Source: JAAXXJ01 sp964412455 (GTDB taxonomy: Bacteria > Nitrospirota > UBA9217). From it: DNA of 64,000 bases. Both the position numbers and the translations under genes were made by a program. Shown here in pieces: positions 44,049 to 51,579 of this stretch (its first letter is position 1; every line of letters begins with the position of its first letter). Under the pieces are notes generated by a model. That model was not told the DNA's origin. It ran no database searches and saw nothing but the letters and a program-made list of their open reading frames with translations. The stretch is taken from assembly GCA_964412455.1 (NCBI GenBank), contig CAYPOT010000012.1:1-64000 (forward strand), read 5' to 3'.

Positions 44049-44819
44049 TTAACCCCAGAAGATTCCCGTGGGATCGCGGTCGATCTCCGCAAGTAGGGCG
44101 TCAATGTCTTTTGCGGGCGCAACATTCGTGTACTCGTGCCAGCGCGAATTTCTGTCCGCGCAATAAAGCGTCCACATGCCGCCCTTCAGGTCAAACCGAA
44201 GCTGAGTCGCCGACATCACGGACCACTCCGTGTCTCCCTTCATCCAGGGAGCCCGGTGCTCGAAGATCGTGACGGTGTTGCCCCGGAACTGGTATGACAG
44301 CCGAATCTGGTCCTTTGCCCAGGGCGGCAGCCGCTTTTGCAGAAAGGCGTCGATCTTTTTCTCCGCAAGGGTTTTACTGAGGACGGGAATGGATGCACTT
44401 TTACCGCCTGCTGCTTTGCCCGCACCGGCGGACAAACCAAGTCGTTCGGAAAACTCGACATTCGCCTTTTTCCATTTACCGAACCAAACCTTCAGCCCGA
44501 GATGGTCGACATACTGAAGCAGCAAGCCGGGCTTGAGGTTTTTCAGATCACCCTTCTCGACGTCCTCAAGCCGATACTTCGGGGTCTTCAGCTCCTTTGC
44601 GGCTTCTTGCAACGTCAACCCTCGCGCTGTCCGCGCGTCTTCAAGACGGGCGGCAACGGGCATGTAACGAATATTATCTTCTACGCTGAGCAAACCCTTG
44701 TCCGATACAGCCATAATCTCCGGTCCCAGGATGGCTTTCGTGGCTTTTGCGAAAGCGCGGACCTCCGCCTCGGTCAGAATCCTGCGCCGGAACTGTTGTG
44801 CTTTCTTGGATAGCTCCAT
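44049..44819 (-). CDS. HTH-DUF3024 fusion protein
   Basis: A 256-residue protein. A helix-turn-helix of the XRE kind lies at about 55-110 (LEDARTARGLTLQEAAKELK, PKYRLEDVEKGDL). After a linker, the C-terminal 110 residues match DUF3024: LSYQFRGNTVTIFEHRAPWM, then WTLYCADRNSRWHEYTNVAP and ALLAEIDRDPTGIFWG. DUF3024 usually stands alone as a short protein of unknown role. It is the first gene of the seven-gene block and is the best candidate for its regulator. The start at 44819 has a weak TAGGA site. Confidence 0.75.
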   Translation of the reverse strand: MELSKKAQQFRRRILTEAEVRAFAKATKAILGPEIMAVSDKGLLSVEDNIRYMPVAARLEDARTARGLTLQEAAKELKTPKYRLEDVEKGDLKNLKPGLLLQYVDHLGLKVWFGKWKKANVEFSERLGLSAGAGKAAGGKSASIPVLSKTLAEKKIDAFLQKRLPPWAKDQIRLSYQFRGNTVTIFEHRAPWMKGDTEWSVMSATQLRFDLKGGMWTLYCADRNSRWHEYTNVAPAKDIDALLAEIDRDPTGIFWG

Positions 44820-44924
44820 AGAATAGTCCTATTATCTCGAAACCGGGAATTGAAGCGATTGTACTATAAGAGGACGGAGGAGTGCAACAAAAGAGGAGGG
44901 ATTAGCGGTAGTTGCGAGCAATCA

Positions 44925-45254
44925 CTAATTCGGCATCATCCCCCCGGGGATGACGAACCGCTCTTTGATGATCCTCTTGAACCGGGGCGCGTAGATAAGA
45001 TCGAACACATCGCCCTTGTCCGGGAACAGGGCCAATACCGCTTTCCTGGTCTCCCCTATGATATCGAAGGCCTCGCGAAGCGTTACGTCGGCTTGCATAA
45101 GGACCGCCTGGTTCAGATCAACGATCCACCGGAGCAGCCGCTTCTCTTCTTCGACAAGGCATTCCTGGTACATAGTATGAACATGATACAACTTCACAAG
45201 GACCTTTTCAATCAGTTCACCAGGCTGCGGAAAGGGGGTGTCGCGTCGGATCAC
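44925..45254 (-). CDS. Uncharacterised small helical protein
   Basis: About 109 residues. GTG 45252-45254 overlaps the stop of the HlyIII gene (GTGA), which decides the start; the frame continues upstream inside hlyIII but shows no sensible protein. The sequence ELIEKVLVKLYHVHTMYQ, EEEKRLLRWIVDLNQAVL, EAFDIIGETRKAVLALF and IYAPRFKRIIKERFVIPGG looks wholly helical. No family was recognised. It is the last gene of a moaA-moaC-hlyIII run. Confidence 0.65.
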   Translation of the reverse strand: MIRRDTPFPQPGELIEKVLVKLYHVHTMYQECLVEEEKRLLRWIVDLNQAVLMQADVTLREAFDIIGETRKAVLALFPDKGDVFDLIYAPRFKRIIKERFVIPGGMMPN

Positions 45255-45904
45255 CGCATCGGTAGAACGTAGAAATAAATGGCAAAAAAGTGGAGGACAC
45301 TGCCTGCCAGGACGAAGAGGTGCCAGATGGGATGGGCGTAGGGCAGCCGGTGCCACGCATAGAAGATGACGCCGAGCGAGTAGGCCAAGCCCCCGGCAAC
45401 GAGCCAGAGAAGCCCGCGAAGGCTCACCGCGTCCATGACCGGCTTTATGGCGATCACGACGATCCAGCCCATGAGCAGATAGAGCAGGGTGGAGACGATC
45501 GCGAATCGGCCGAAAAAGAATACCTTCATGATGATGCCCGAGATCGCGAGCCCCCAGATGAGCCCGAACATCGTCCACCCCCAGGGGCCCCGCATGCTGA
45601 CAAGGGTGAAGGGCGTATAGGTCCCGGCGATAAGCAGGTAGATCGCGATGTGGTCGAACAACTGCAGATGTTTCTTGGCGCCGGGAGTGCGCGCGCCATG
45701 ATAAAAGACCGAGGCAAGATAGAGCGTGACCAGCGTCGCGCCGTAGATGCTGAAGCTCACCAGCCGCCAGGGATCGCCGTGGCGCGCCGCCCCCACCACG
45801 AGGGCGCTGAGGCCGGCAATGCCCAGGGCCGCACCGATCGCATGGGTGATGACATTCACCAGTTCTTCCGACGCTGTTTGTGTATCGTCCTGCTTCCAGC
45901 CCAT
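45251..45904 (-). CDS. HlyIII/adiponectin-receptor-family membrane protein
   Basis: A 217-residue protein with seven hydrophobic helices. Family metal-binding residues are seen in LASVFYHGARTP, DHIAIYLLIAGTYTPF and the C-terminal HPIWHLFVLAGSVLHFFAIY. Such proteins were named after a Bacillus hemolysin but are probably membrane hydrolases in most bacteria. ATG 45904 (MGWKQDD) was preferred to a frame beginning at 45973 inside moaC. It is ten bases after moaC. Confidence 0.88.
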   Translation of the reverse strand: MGWKQDDTQTASEELVNVITHAIGAALGIAGLSALVVGAARHGDPWRLVSFSIYGATLVTLYLASVFYHGARTPGAKKHLQLFDHIAIYLLIAGTYTPFTLVSMRGPWGWTMFGLIWGLAISGIIMKVFFFGRFAIVSTLLYLLMGWIVVIAIKPVMDAVSLRGLLWLVAGGLAYSLGVIFYAWHRLPYAHPIWHLFVLAGSVLHFFAIYFYVLPMR

Positions 45905-45914
45905 GGTCCTCCGA

Positions 45915-46436
45915 TCAGGCCGCAGCCTTCTTCCCGCTTTTTGTAGCCGGTCCGTTGCCGCCGCCCCGGACATAGGTCCCGCTCTTTCCGCCGCTCTTCC
46001 TGAGCAATCGGATGTCGGTGACGGTCATGGCCCGGTCCACCGACTTGCACATGTCGTAGATCGTCAAGCCCGCGGCTGCGGCGGCCACAAGGGCCTCCAT
46101 CTCGACACCGGTCCTTCCCGTCGTCCTGACCGTAGCAAGAATGTTCACGCAGGAAGCCTTCAGGTCCGGTTCAAGGGCGATCTCAACGGAGGCAAGGTTC
46201 AGGGGATGGGACATCGGGATGAGCTCCGGCGTTCTCTTCGCGGCCATGATCCCCGCGACCCTGGCCACGCCGAGGACGTCGCCCTTGGCGACCTTGCGGT
46301 CCACGATGAGCCTAAGCGTTGCCGGCGTCATCGTTACCCGGCCGCCGGCGGTCGCCTCACGGGCGGTTTCCTTCTTGCCGGAAACATCGACCATGCGGGC
46401 CGCGCCCTTCTCGTCGAAATGCGTCAGTTTCTTCAT
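45915..46436 (-). CDS. moaC: Cyclic pyranopterin monophosphate synthase
   Basis: A 173-residue enzyme that, after MoaA, forms the precursor of molybdopterin. Signatures are MVDVSGKKETAREA, MSHPLNLASVEI, RTTGRTGVEMEALVA and the active-site Lys/Asp segment MCKSVDRAMTVTDIRLL. Its C-terminus has about 20 extra residues rich in Gly and Lys. The start MKKLTHFDE matches the family; ATG 46460 is an alternative. moaA lies upstream on the same strand. Confidence 0.95.
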   Translation of the reverse strand: MKKLTHFDEKGAARMVDVSGKKETAREATAGGRVTMTPATLRLIVDRKVAKGDVLGVARVAGIMAAKRTPELIPMSHPLNLASVEIALEPDLKASCVNILATVRTTGRTGVEMEALVAAAAAGLTIYDMCKSVDRAMTVTDIRLLRKSGGKSGTYVRGGGNGPATKSGKKAAA

Positions 46437-46482
46437 CGAGATGTTGTCCCCAACCGACATAACCCTGTGTTGTTGGTTTTAC

Positions 46483-46514
46483 CCCGCACTCCGCATTCCG
46501 CACTCCGCACTTTC
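46483..46514. repeat. CCGCACT-type intergenic repeat
   Basis: A run of CCGCACTCCGCATTCCG words fills the moaA-moaC gap. The same type is at 59021-59052, 63386-63417 and weakly at 10310-10330. Confidence 0.7.
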
Positions 46515-46515
46515 G

Positions 46516-47505
46516 TCACCCCCCGATCCTGGACATGGTCCTCCCGGTGCACCTGCCCGGAGACTCGGTGACATAGTGGCGCTCGGGTTTGATCTCGAGG
46601 GCGGCCCGGAGGAGGCGTTCCAGTTCGGTATCGCTGCAGCCGCCTCGCATGGGCGATTTGATGTCGATCTCGGTGTCCGACAGCAGGCAGGGCCTGATCC
46701 TGCCGTCGGCCGTCAGCCGAAGCCTGCGGCAGGACTCACAGAAGTGCTTGGTGATGGGAGCAATGAGGCCGATGACGCCCTGTCCGCCGGAGATCCGGAA
46801 GTTCTGCGAAGGTCCGGCGCCCTTGCCGGGGTCCGCCGGCTCGAGGGGACCGAAGGCCTTTTCGATGGTCTCCCGGATCTCTCCGGCCGGCACGCAGGAG
46901 TCGGTGTGCCAGCGGTCATTGGCACCGATGGGCATGAACTCGATGAACCGGACATGGATCTTCCGGTCGACGGTCAGGCGGGCGAACGCGACAACCTCAT
47001 CATCATTCACTCCTTTGACCGGCACCACGTTGATCTTGATGGGATGGAACCCGCACCGTTCGGCCGCTTCGATGCCCCGCCAGACCTTGTGCCAGGCGTC
47101 GCTGCCGGTGATCCCGGCGAACCGTTTCGGATCAAGCGAATCCAGACTGATATTGAGCCGTGCTATCCCCGCGTCCCGGAGCCCGGAAGCCATCTCCTCG
47201 AGCAGGACGCCGTTGGTGGTCACGCTGATGTCCTCGATGCCCGCGATGGTGCGAAGCGACGCGATGAAGGGCACGATCCCCCGCCGCACCAGCGGTTCTC
47301 CGCCGGTGATCCTTACATGGGATATCCCGAGAGGTACGGCCACGGAAACAAGACGGTGGATCTCTTCGTATTGGAGGATGTCCCGGTGGGGCAGGACCTT
47401 CATGCGCCCCGGTGGCTTGCAGTACGCGCAGGAAAGATTGCAGCGGTCGGTAACGGAAACCCGGAGATAGTCGATGCGCCTGTTGCGTGGATCGATAAGC
47501 GGCAT
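46516..47505 (-). CDS. moaA: GTP 3',8-cyclase
   Basis: A 329-residue radical SAM enzyme that catalyses the first step of molybdenum cofactor synthesis. The SAM cluster motif is CNLSCAYC, SAM-binding ITGGEP and NGVLL follow, and the second cluster ligands are FCESCRRLRL plus the Cys of GRIRPCLL. The C-terminal GG pair (RIGG), needed for activity, is present. ATG 47505 (MPLIDP) is preferred to one 15 bases upstream. The cofactor implies molybdo- or tungsto-enzymes elsewhere in the genome. Confidence 0.96.
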   Translation of the reverse strand: MPLIDPRNRRIDYLRVSVTDRCNLSCAYCKPPGRMKVLPHRDILQYEEIHRLVSVAVPLGISHVRITGGEPLVRRGIVPFIASLRTIAGIEDISVTTNGVLLEEMASGLRDAGIARLNISLDSLDPKRFAGITGSDAWHKVWRGIEAAERCGFHPIKINVVPVKGVNDDEVVAFARLTVDRKIHVRFIEFMPIGANDRWHTDSCVPAGEIRETIEKAFGPLEPADPGKGAGPSQNFRISGGQGVIGLIAPITKHFCESCRRLRLTADGRIRPCLLSDTEIDIKSPMRGGCSDTELERLLRAALEIKPERHYVTESPGRCTGRTMSRIGG

Positions 47506-47554
47506 AAAAAAATGTACCATAGGGCATCGGGAACTGCAAGGTTAAATTATCGTC

Positions 47555-47583
47555 TTGACCTGCCTTCTGTTTGTGAGTATACT
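47555..47583 (+). promoter_or_regulatory. Candidate promoter of the HAMP-protein gene
   Basis: TTGACC (47555-47560), a 17-base spacer and TATACT (47578-47583), about 73 bases before the ATG at 47656. It is a good sigma70-type match between the divergent moaA and HAMP genes. Confidence 0.6.
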
Positions 47584-47655
47584 TTTTTCACGCACCCAGA
47601 CCGTCTGTTCGCGTGTGCGCACGCAAAAGGCTTTAGCCCCCCGCGGGGGAAAACT

Positions 47656-48207
47656 ATGACGCAAACAACCAAACGAGAGCAGTTCACACGGGGCAAGGGG
47701 ATCCTCAGCGCAACGGGGCCCCAATCACGGTTCATTCTTTTTCTCATCTTCGTCCTCGTGTTCTACACGCTCCTGCTCAGGATATTTCAGAAGCTCGCCG
47801 CCATCGTAGAACTCCCTGTCTTTCTGCCTATCGCGCTGGTCACGCTCCTGGCGTTCATCGGCCTCGCCGGAACGCTCTACTCCCACCGGTTCGTGGGACC
47901 CATGGTGCGCATCCGGAAAACCCTCGAGCAGGTTGCCGCGGGGGACTGCTCGGTGACGCTCAGGCTGCGGGACGCTGACGATCCCATGCTCAAGGACATG
48001 GTCAGCACCATCGGCCACCTCTGCGAACACGGCAGGCAATCCCATCACCTGGTCCAGGAAGCGGCCCGGGAGCTGTTTGGCGATCTGACCGCGCTTCAGG
48101 AGAACATCAGGAATGGCGCGTCGGCCGGTGATCTGATCAAGCAGGCGGAAGCCATCCAGAAGAAACAAGCAGCATTGGACAAGGCCGTTCAATCACTGGG
48201 AACATAG
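47656..48207 (+). CDS. Two-helix HAMP membrane protein
   Basis: A 183-residue protein. Two hydrophobic helices (about 25-45 and 52-75) with almost no periplasmic loop lead directly to a HAMP-like domain (RFVGPMVRIRKTLEQVAAGD), followed by a helical tail (about 120-180) rich in Gln, Lys and Glu, likely a coiled coil. There is no kinase or cyclase domain. It may relay membrane changes to a partner; the small gene just downstream (15-base gap) is the obvious candidate. The frame is much longer upstream, but the promoter and GGGGGA before ATG 47656 fix the start. Confidence 0.75.
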   Translation: MTQTTKREQFTRGKGILSATGPQSRFILFLIFVLVFYTLLLRIFQKLAAIVELPVFLPIALVTLLAFIGLAGTLYSHRFVGPMVRIRKTLEQVAAGDCSVTLRLRDADDPMLKDMVSTIGHLCEHGRQSHHLVQEAARELFGDLTALQENIRNGASAGDLIKQAEAIQKKQAALDKAVQSLGT

Positions 48208-48222
48208 AACAAAGGGGAAGCC

Positions 48223-48513
48223 ATGGCGTCAGGCGGAGGAAGCGGGGTCGGCGGAAAGAGCATGAAGGCCGTTGCCACGGACGTGGGCGATGGATACATG
48301 GTGATCAACCCCCTCGTGCTGAAAAAGTTCGACAAGGACATGATCAAGGACCTGTACGAACATCTGAACAAGGCCATGAACGCCGCCAGGAACATCGCCG
48401 TGCCCTTCAACGACGTCCTCGCTATGCGCCAGAAGAACATGAAGCTCCAGCGCCTGCATAACTCCATCATCATCCTCCGGAACACCGCCCGCGAAAGACG
48501 CGTAATGCTCTAA
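48223..48513 (+). CDS. Uncharacterised small protein next to the HAMP protein
   Basis: A 96-residue protein. The first 14 residues are Gly/Ser-rich and probably flexible; the rest, such as VINPLVLKKFDKDMIKDL and YEHLNKAMNAARNIAVPF, is likely helical. No family was recognised. It forms a two-gene unit with the HAMP protein and ends before a terminator. Confidence 0.65.
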   Translation: MASGGGSGVGGKSMKAVATDVGDGYMVINPLVLKKFDKDMIKDLYEHLNKAMNAARNIAVPFNDVLAMRQKNMKLQRLHNSIIILRNTARERRVML

Positions 48514-48548
48514 GAGCAGCTCGTAGCTGATAGATCATAAAAAAGAAG

Positions 48549-48587
48549 AGCCCGAAGCAATCGTCCATGAACGCATTGCTTCGGGCT
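48549..48587. terminator. Bidirectional-type terminator
   Basis: AGCCCGAAGCAAT (48549-48561) and ATTGCTTCGGGCT (48575-48587) form a perfect 13-base stem. T-rich DNA follows on both strands, so it can serve the small + strand gene and the convergent phosphofructokinase gene. Flanking it, CTCGTAGCTGATAGA words (about 48520) recur inverted near 48612-48640, one more short repeat type. Confidence 0.85.
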
Positions 48588-48648
48588 TTGTGCTTTGCCC
48601 TGTCACTCCGGTCTATCAGCTACATACTACGAGCCATGAGCTGAATCT

Positions 48649-49884
48649 CTACTCCACCGCGACCGCGAAGCGCTTCTTGAAGTCCTCGGGCGGCATCTTC
48701 ACCGTCGCGGCAAGCTTCACGAGCATCTCGCCCTGAAGATCTTCCTTTTCCAGACGGATCATATACCGCCGCGCCATGTGATAGTCGTCCGAGTTGATGT
48801 CAACGGTCCTGATCCTGGTCTTGCCCGTTGTGGGGTCGATGAGGTCGGCGAACTTGATCGGGGTGCTCTTGCCGTCCTTCAGCATGATCATGGCGCCGGA
48901 ACCGCCGCCCACCAGGAACTTGACAGCGCTGAAACCCAGGTAGCGCGTGTATTCACGGTCAAAGGAGATCGGGGGATTGCACCGGAGCTCGTAGCCGATG
49001 TCCTTGCCGAGGATCGTCATCTTGAGCCCCAGCGAGGCAAGCTCGGCGAGCACATGCTGCTTCAGCATGTCGGCGAGCGGGATCTCGGCCATCCGGATGT
49101 TCCCGTGTTCATCCCGCGGCACGTCCTTCAGGATCGTCATTTCCTCGGGATCGAAGCGGATCGCCACGCCCTCGGCGATGACGGCCACACCGTGGTTCCT
49201 GCCGAGCGCCAGCCGCTTGATCATGGCCCCGGTCAGGATGGCCACGACCTTCTTCCACGATATTTTGTTTCCCAGCTCCTCGGGGATGAGCGTCAGCGTC
49301 GCGCCGGCGCCCATGCCCATGCCGAGCGCGAGATGGCCGGCCGACCGGCCCATGGCAACGACGATATACCACCGGAACGCGGTCTGGGCGTCCTCCATGA
49401 GGTTCTCGACAAGCTGAGCGCCGAGCTGGCGGGCGGTCTCGAACCCGAAGGTCGGCACGCCGTGAGGCAGCGGCAGGTCGTTGTCGATCGTCTTGGGCAC
49501 ATGGCAGACGGCGATCTTGCCGGCGGCGGCCTTTTCAACCTGGGTCGCGGTGAACGCCGTGTCGTCGCCGCCGATGGTGACCAGGTACTTGACGCCCAGT
49601 TCCGTCAGCGCCTTGATGACATTGGCCATCTTGGCCGGGTCCTTTGTGGGATTTTCCCGCGAAGTCCGGATGAGGGATCCGCCGCGCATATGAATGCGCG
49701 AGATCTCTTCAGGATGGAGTTTCCTGATCTGCGACGTGTCGCCCTTGGACAGCCACTTGAAGCCGTCGTAGATGCCGATCACCTCGAGACCCTGCTTTGA
49801 AGCCTCGAACGTGACCGCGCTGATCACCCCGTTGATGCCGGGCGCCGGTCCGCCACCGACCACAATTGCAAGCTTCCCTGACAT
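48649..49884 (-). CDS. 6-phosphofructokinase, PPi-dependent type
   Basis: A 411-residue group-II phosphofructokinase. The nucleotide or phosphoryl-donor loop reads IGGDDTAFTA and the following motif PKTIDNDLPL. The second Asp of GGDD and the Lys of PKTIDND are the residues that mark pyrophosphate-using enzymes, where ATP enzymes have Gly at both places. It therefore probably converts fructose-6-phosphate reversibly with PPi. Substrate-binding motifs MGRSAGHLAL and an IAEG loop are present. It is a single gene. Confidence 0.9.
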   Translation of the reverse strand: MSGKLAIVVGGGPAPGINGVISAVTFEASKQGLEVIGIYDGFKWLSKGDTSQIRKLHPEEISRIHMRGGSLIRTSRENPTKDPAKMANVIKALTELGVKYLVTIGGDDTAFTATQVEKAAAGKIAVCHVPKTIDNDLPLPHGVPTFGFETARQLGAQLVENLMEDAQTAFRWYIVVAMGRSAGHLALGMGMGAGATLTLIPEELGNKISWKKVVAILTGAMIKRLALGRNHGVAVIAEGVAIRFDPEEMTILKDVPRDEHGNIRMAEIPLADMLKQHVLAELASLGLKMTILGKDIGYELRCNPPISFDREYTRYLGFSAVKFLVGGGSGAMIMLKDGKSTPIKFADLIDPTTGKTRIRTVDINSDDYHMARRYMIRLEKEDLQGEMLVKLAATVKMPPEDFKKRFAVAVE

Positions 49885-50048
49885 GCCTGCCTCCCCTGAA
49901 ACCTGTTAGTTGCTATGGAACTTGAGATGTTACCCAACGTAACGCGGCAAATTTAACAAAACAGGCGGGAATTGTCAATGAGAAAGGGGAAATCGCAACG
50001 GATAATGGGGAGACGGTTGGGTCCTTTGAAGCGCTATGACTCTTTTCC

Positions 50049-50243
50049 TTACTTTTTAAGAACGCTCCTGCCGCCGAAGACCGTACAAACCACTCCTCCG
50101 ATCATCAGGAGCCAGGCGCGTTCAGAAGGACCCCTTCCCAGCGCACGTGATATCCTGGAACCGAATGCTCCGAATTCCTGAAGTCCCAGGACAAGCAGAA
50201 CGATGCCAATGACCAACAGCACGATACCCACGTTCCTGTTCAT
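50049..50243 (-). CDS. DUF3185-like small membrane protein
   Basis: A 64-residue protein with two membrane helices, NVGIVLLVIGIVLLVLGLQ and the C-terminal AWLLMIGGVVCTVFGG, separated by a polar loop. Its length and pattern match DUF3185. Function is unknown. It lies 47 bases upstream of dnaJ's start region on the same strand as the chaperone genes but after dnaJ in reading order. Confidence 0.75.
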   Translation of the reverse strand: MNRNVGIVLLVIGIVLLVLGLQEFGAFGSRISRALGRGPSERAWLLMIGGVVCTVFGGRSVLKK

Positions 50244-50289
50244 AGACCATCCTCCCTGATCAGCAGTATGGCAGCAATGCCCGGTATCT

Positions 50290-51405
50290 TCACGTTTTTC
50301 CTTTTTCCCCGAAGACCGCTTTCACCGTATCAAAGAATCCTTTCATGATCGGTGTGCCTTCTTCTTTGGACAGTCCCTCGAACTCCCTGAGCAGTTCCTT
50401 CTGCTTTGCTGAAAGTTTGGTCGGCACTTCCACCATGATCCTGCAGACCTGATCGCCGGCGCCGGAGCCCCTGAGGTGCGGAAAACCCTTGCCGCGAAGA
50501 CGAAAAGCATGGCCGGGCTGGGTGCCGGCCGGGACCTTGAGCTTCTCATGCCCGCTCAGCGTGGGTACCTCAAGCTCCGTTCCCAGGGCCGCTTGGGAAA
50601 AACTTACCGGAACCGCGAGAATCACATCCTGTCCCTCCCGCGTAAAGAGCTGGTGCGCCTCCACGCTTAAGTAGATGTACAGGTCGCCGGGAGGGCCGCC
50701 ATATTCACCAAGCTCGCCCTCGCCGTTCAGCCGGATGGTATTCCCGGTCTCCACGCCTGCCGGGATCTTGACGGACAGCGTTCGCTCCCGCTCCACCCGT
50801 TTCCTGCCCTTGCACGCCGGACAGGGGTCCTTGATCATTTTCCCCTCGCCGCCGCAGCGGGAACAGGTGCGGGTCATGGAGAAGAACCCCTGCTGAACGC
50901 GGATCTGGCCGGCGCCCCGGCAGGTCGTGCAGGTGACGATGCCGTCTTTCGATGTTGCGCCGCTCCCGTCGCAGGACTCGCATCGCTCCCAGCGGGGGAC
51001 CCGGATCTTGGTCGACGTGCCGAAAGCCGCGTCGGAAAAGCTTATGGTGAGATTATAGCGGAGGTCCTCGCCGGCCATGGCGCGCGTGCGTCCACGTCCG
51101 CCTCCGAAGAACTCGCCGAAGATGTCGCCGAAGATGTCGCCCATGCCCGCGCCGGCGCCAAATCCGCCCTGGCCTGCTCCCTGCGCGCCGGGAGCAACGC
51201 CGTACTGGTCGTAGTACGCGCGCTTCTCGGGATCGGACAGCACCTCGTAGGCATGGCTGATCTCCTTGAATTTTTCCTCGGAGTCTTTGTCGCCGGAGTT
51301 CTTGTCGGGATGATGCTGGTGGGCCAGCTTGCGGTAGGCTTTCTTGAGCTCAGGCTCGGCGGCGTTTCGGTGAACGCCCAGCAGTTCGTAAAAATCTTTC
51401 GCCAT
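50290..51405 (-). CDS. dnaJ: Chaperone protein DnaJ
   Basis: A 371-residue co-chaperone that stimulates the DnaK ATPase. The J domain (about 1-70) has the essential HPD in HQHHPDKNS; a Gly/Phe-rich region follows (about 75-115). Four zinc-binding repeats are complete: CESCDGSG, CTTCRGAG, CSRCGGEG and CPACKGRK. The substrate-binding domain ends the protein. ATG 51405 (MAKDFYELL) is the family start. A terminator separates it from dnaK, so it may have its own promoter. Confidence 0.97.
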   Translation of the reverse strand: MAKDFYELLGVHRNAAEPELKKAYRKLAHQHHPDKNSGDKDSEEKFKEISHAYEVLSDPEKRAYYDQYGVAPGAQGAGQGGFGAGAGMGDIFGDIFGEFFGGGRGRTRAMAGEDLRYNLTISFSDAAFGTSTKIRVPRWERCESCDGSGATSKDGIVTCTTCRGAGQIRVQQGFFSMTRTCSRCGGEGKMIKDPCPACKGRKRVERERTLSVKIPAGVETGNTIRLNGEGELGEYGGPPGDLYIYLSVEAHQLFTREGQDVILAVPVSFSQAALGTELEVPTLSGHEKLKVPAGTQPGHAFRLRGKGFPHLRGSGAGDQVCRIMVEVPTKLSAKQKELLREFEGLSKEEGTPIMKGFFDTVKAVFGEKGKT

Positions 51406-51424
51406 GGTTTTCTTACAAGTTCGG

Positions 51425-51500
51425 CCATGCCGCAAAGACACGAAGGCTCAAAGAGGAGCGGGAGCGGAGACTTCGTGACCTGGTGTCTTCGTGGCAGGAC
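51425..51500. repeat. CACGAAG-type inverted intergenic repeat
   Basis: CAAAGACACGAAGGCTCAAAG near 51431-51451 faces its approximate complement CTTCGTG…GTCTTCGTGG near 51471-51494. The same type is at 61462-61530. It lies in the dnaK-dnaJ gap. Confidence 0.6.
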
Positions 51501-51520
51501 GTTTTGTTTCGTCCTTTCAT

Positions 51521-51561
51521 AAAAAAGAGGATAGCGGACCTTGGTCCGTCCGCTATCCTCT
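51521..51561 (-). terminator. Rho-independent terminator of dnaK
   Basis: AGAGGATAGCGGAC (51526-51539) pairs perfectly with GTCCGCTATCCTCT (51548-51561). On the minus strand the stem is followed by six T (51521-51526). It lies 19 bases past the dnaK stop. Confidence 0.93.
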
Positions 51562-51579
51562 GGTGCCTTCCGTGCTGTT

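Noticed and set aside
46141..47655. Upstream extension of the HAMP-protein frame across moaA and moaC
   Set aside because: It is antisense to two firm genes; a promoter and ribosome site fix the real start at 47656.
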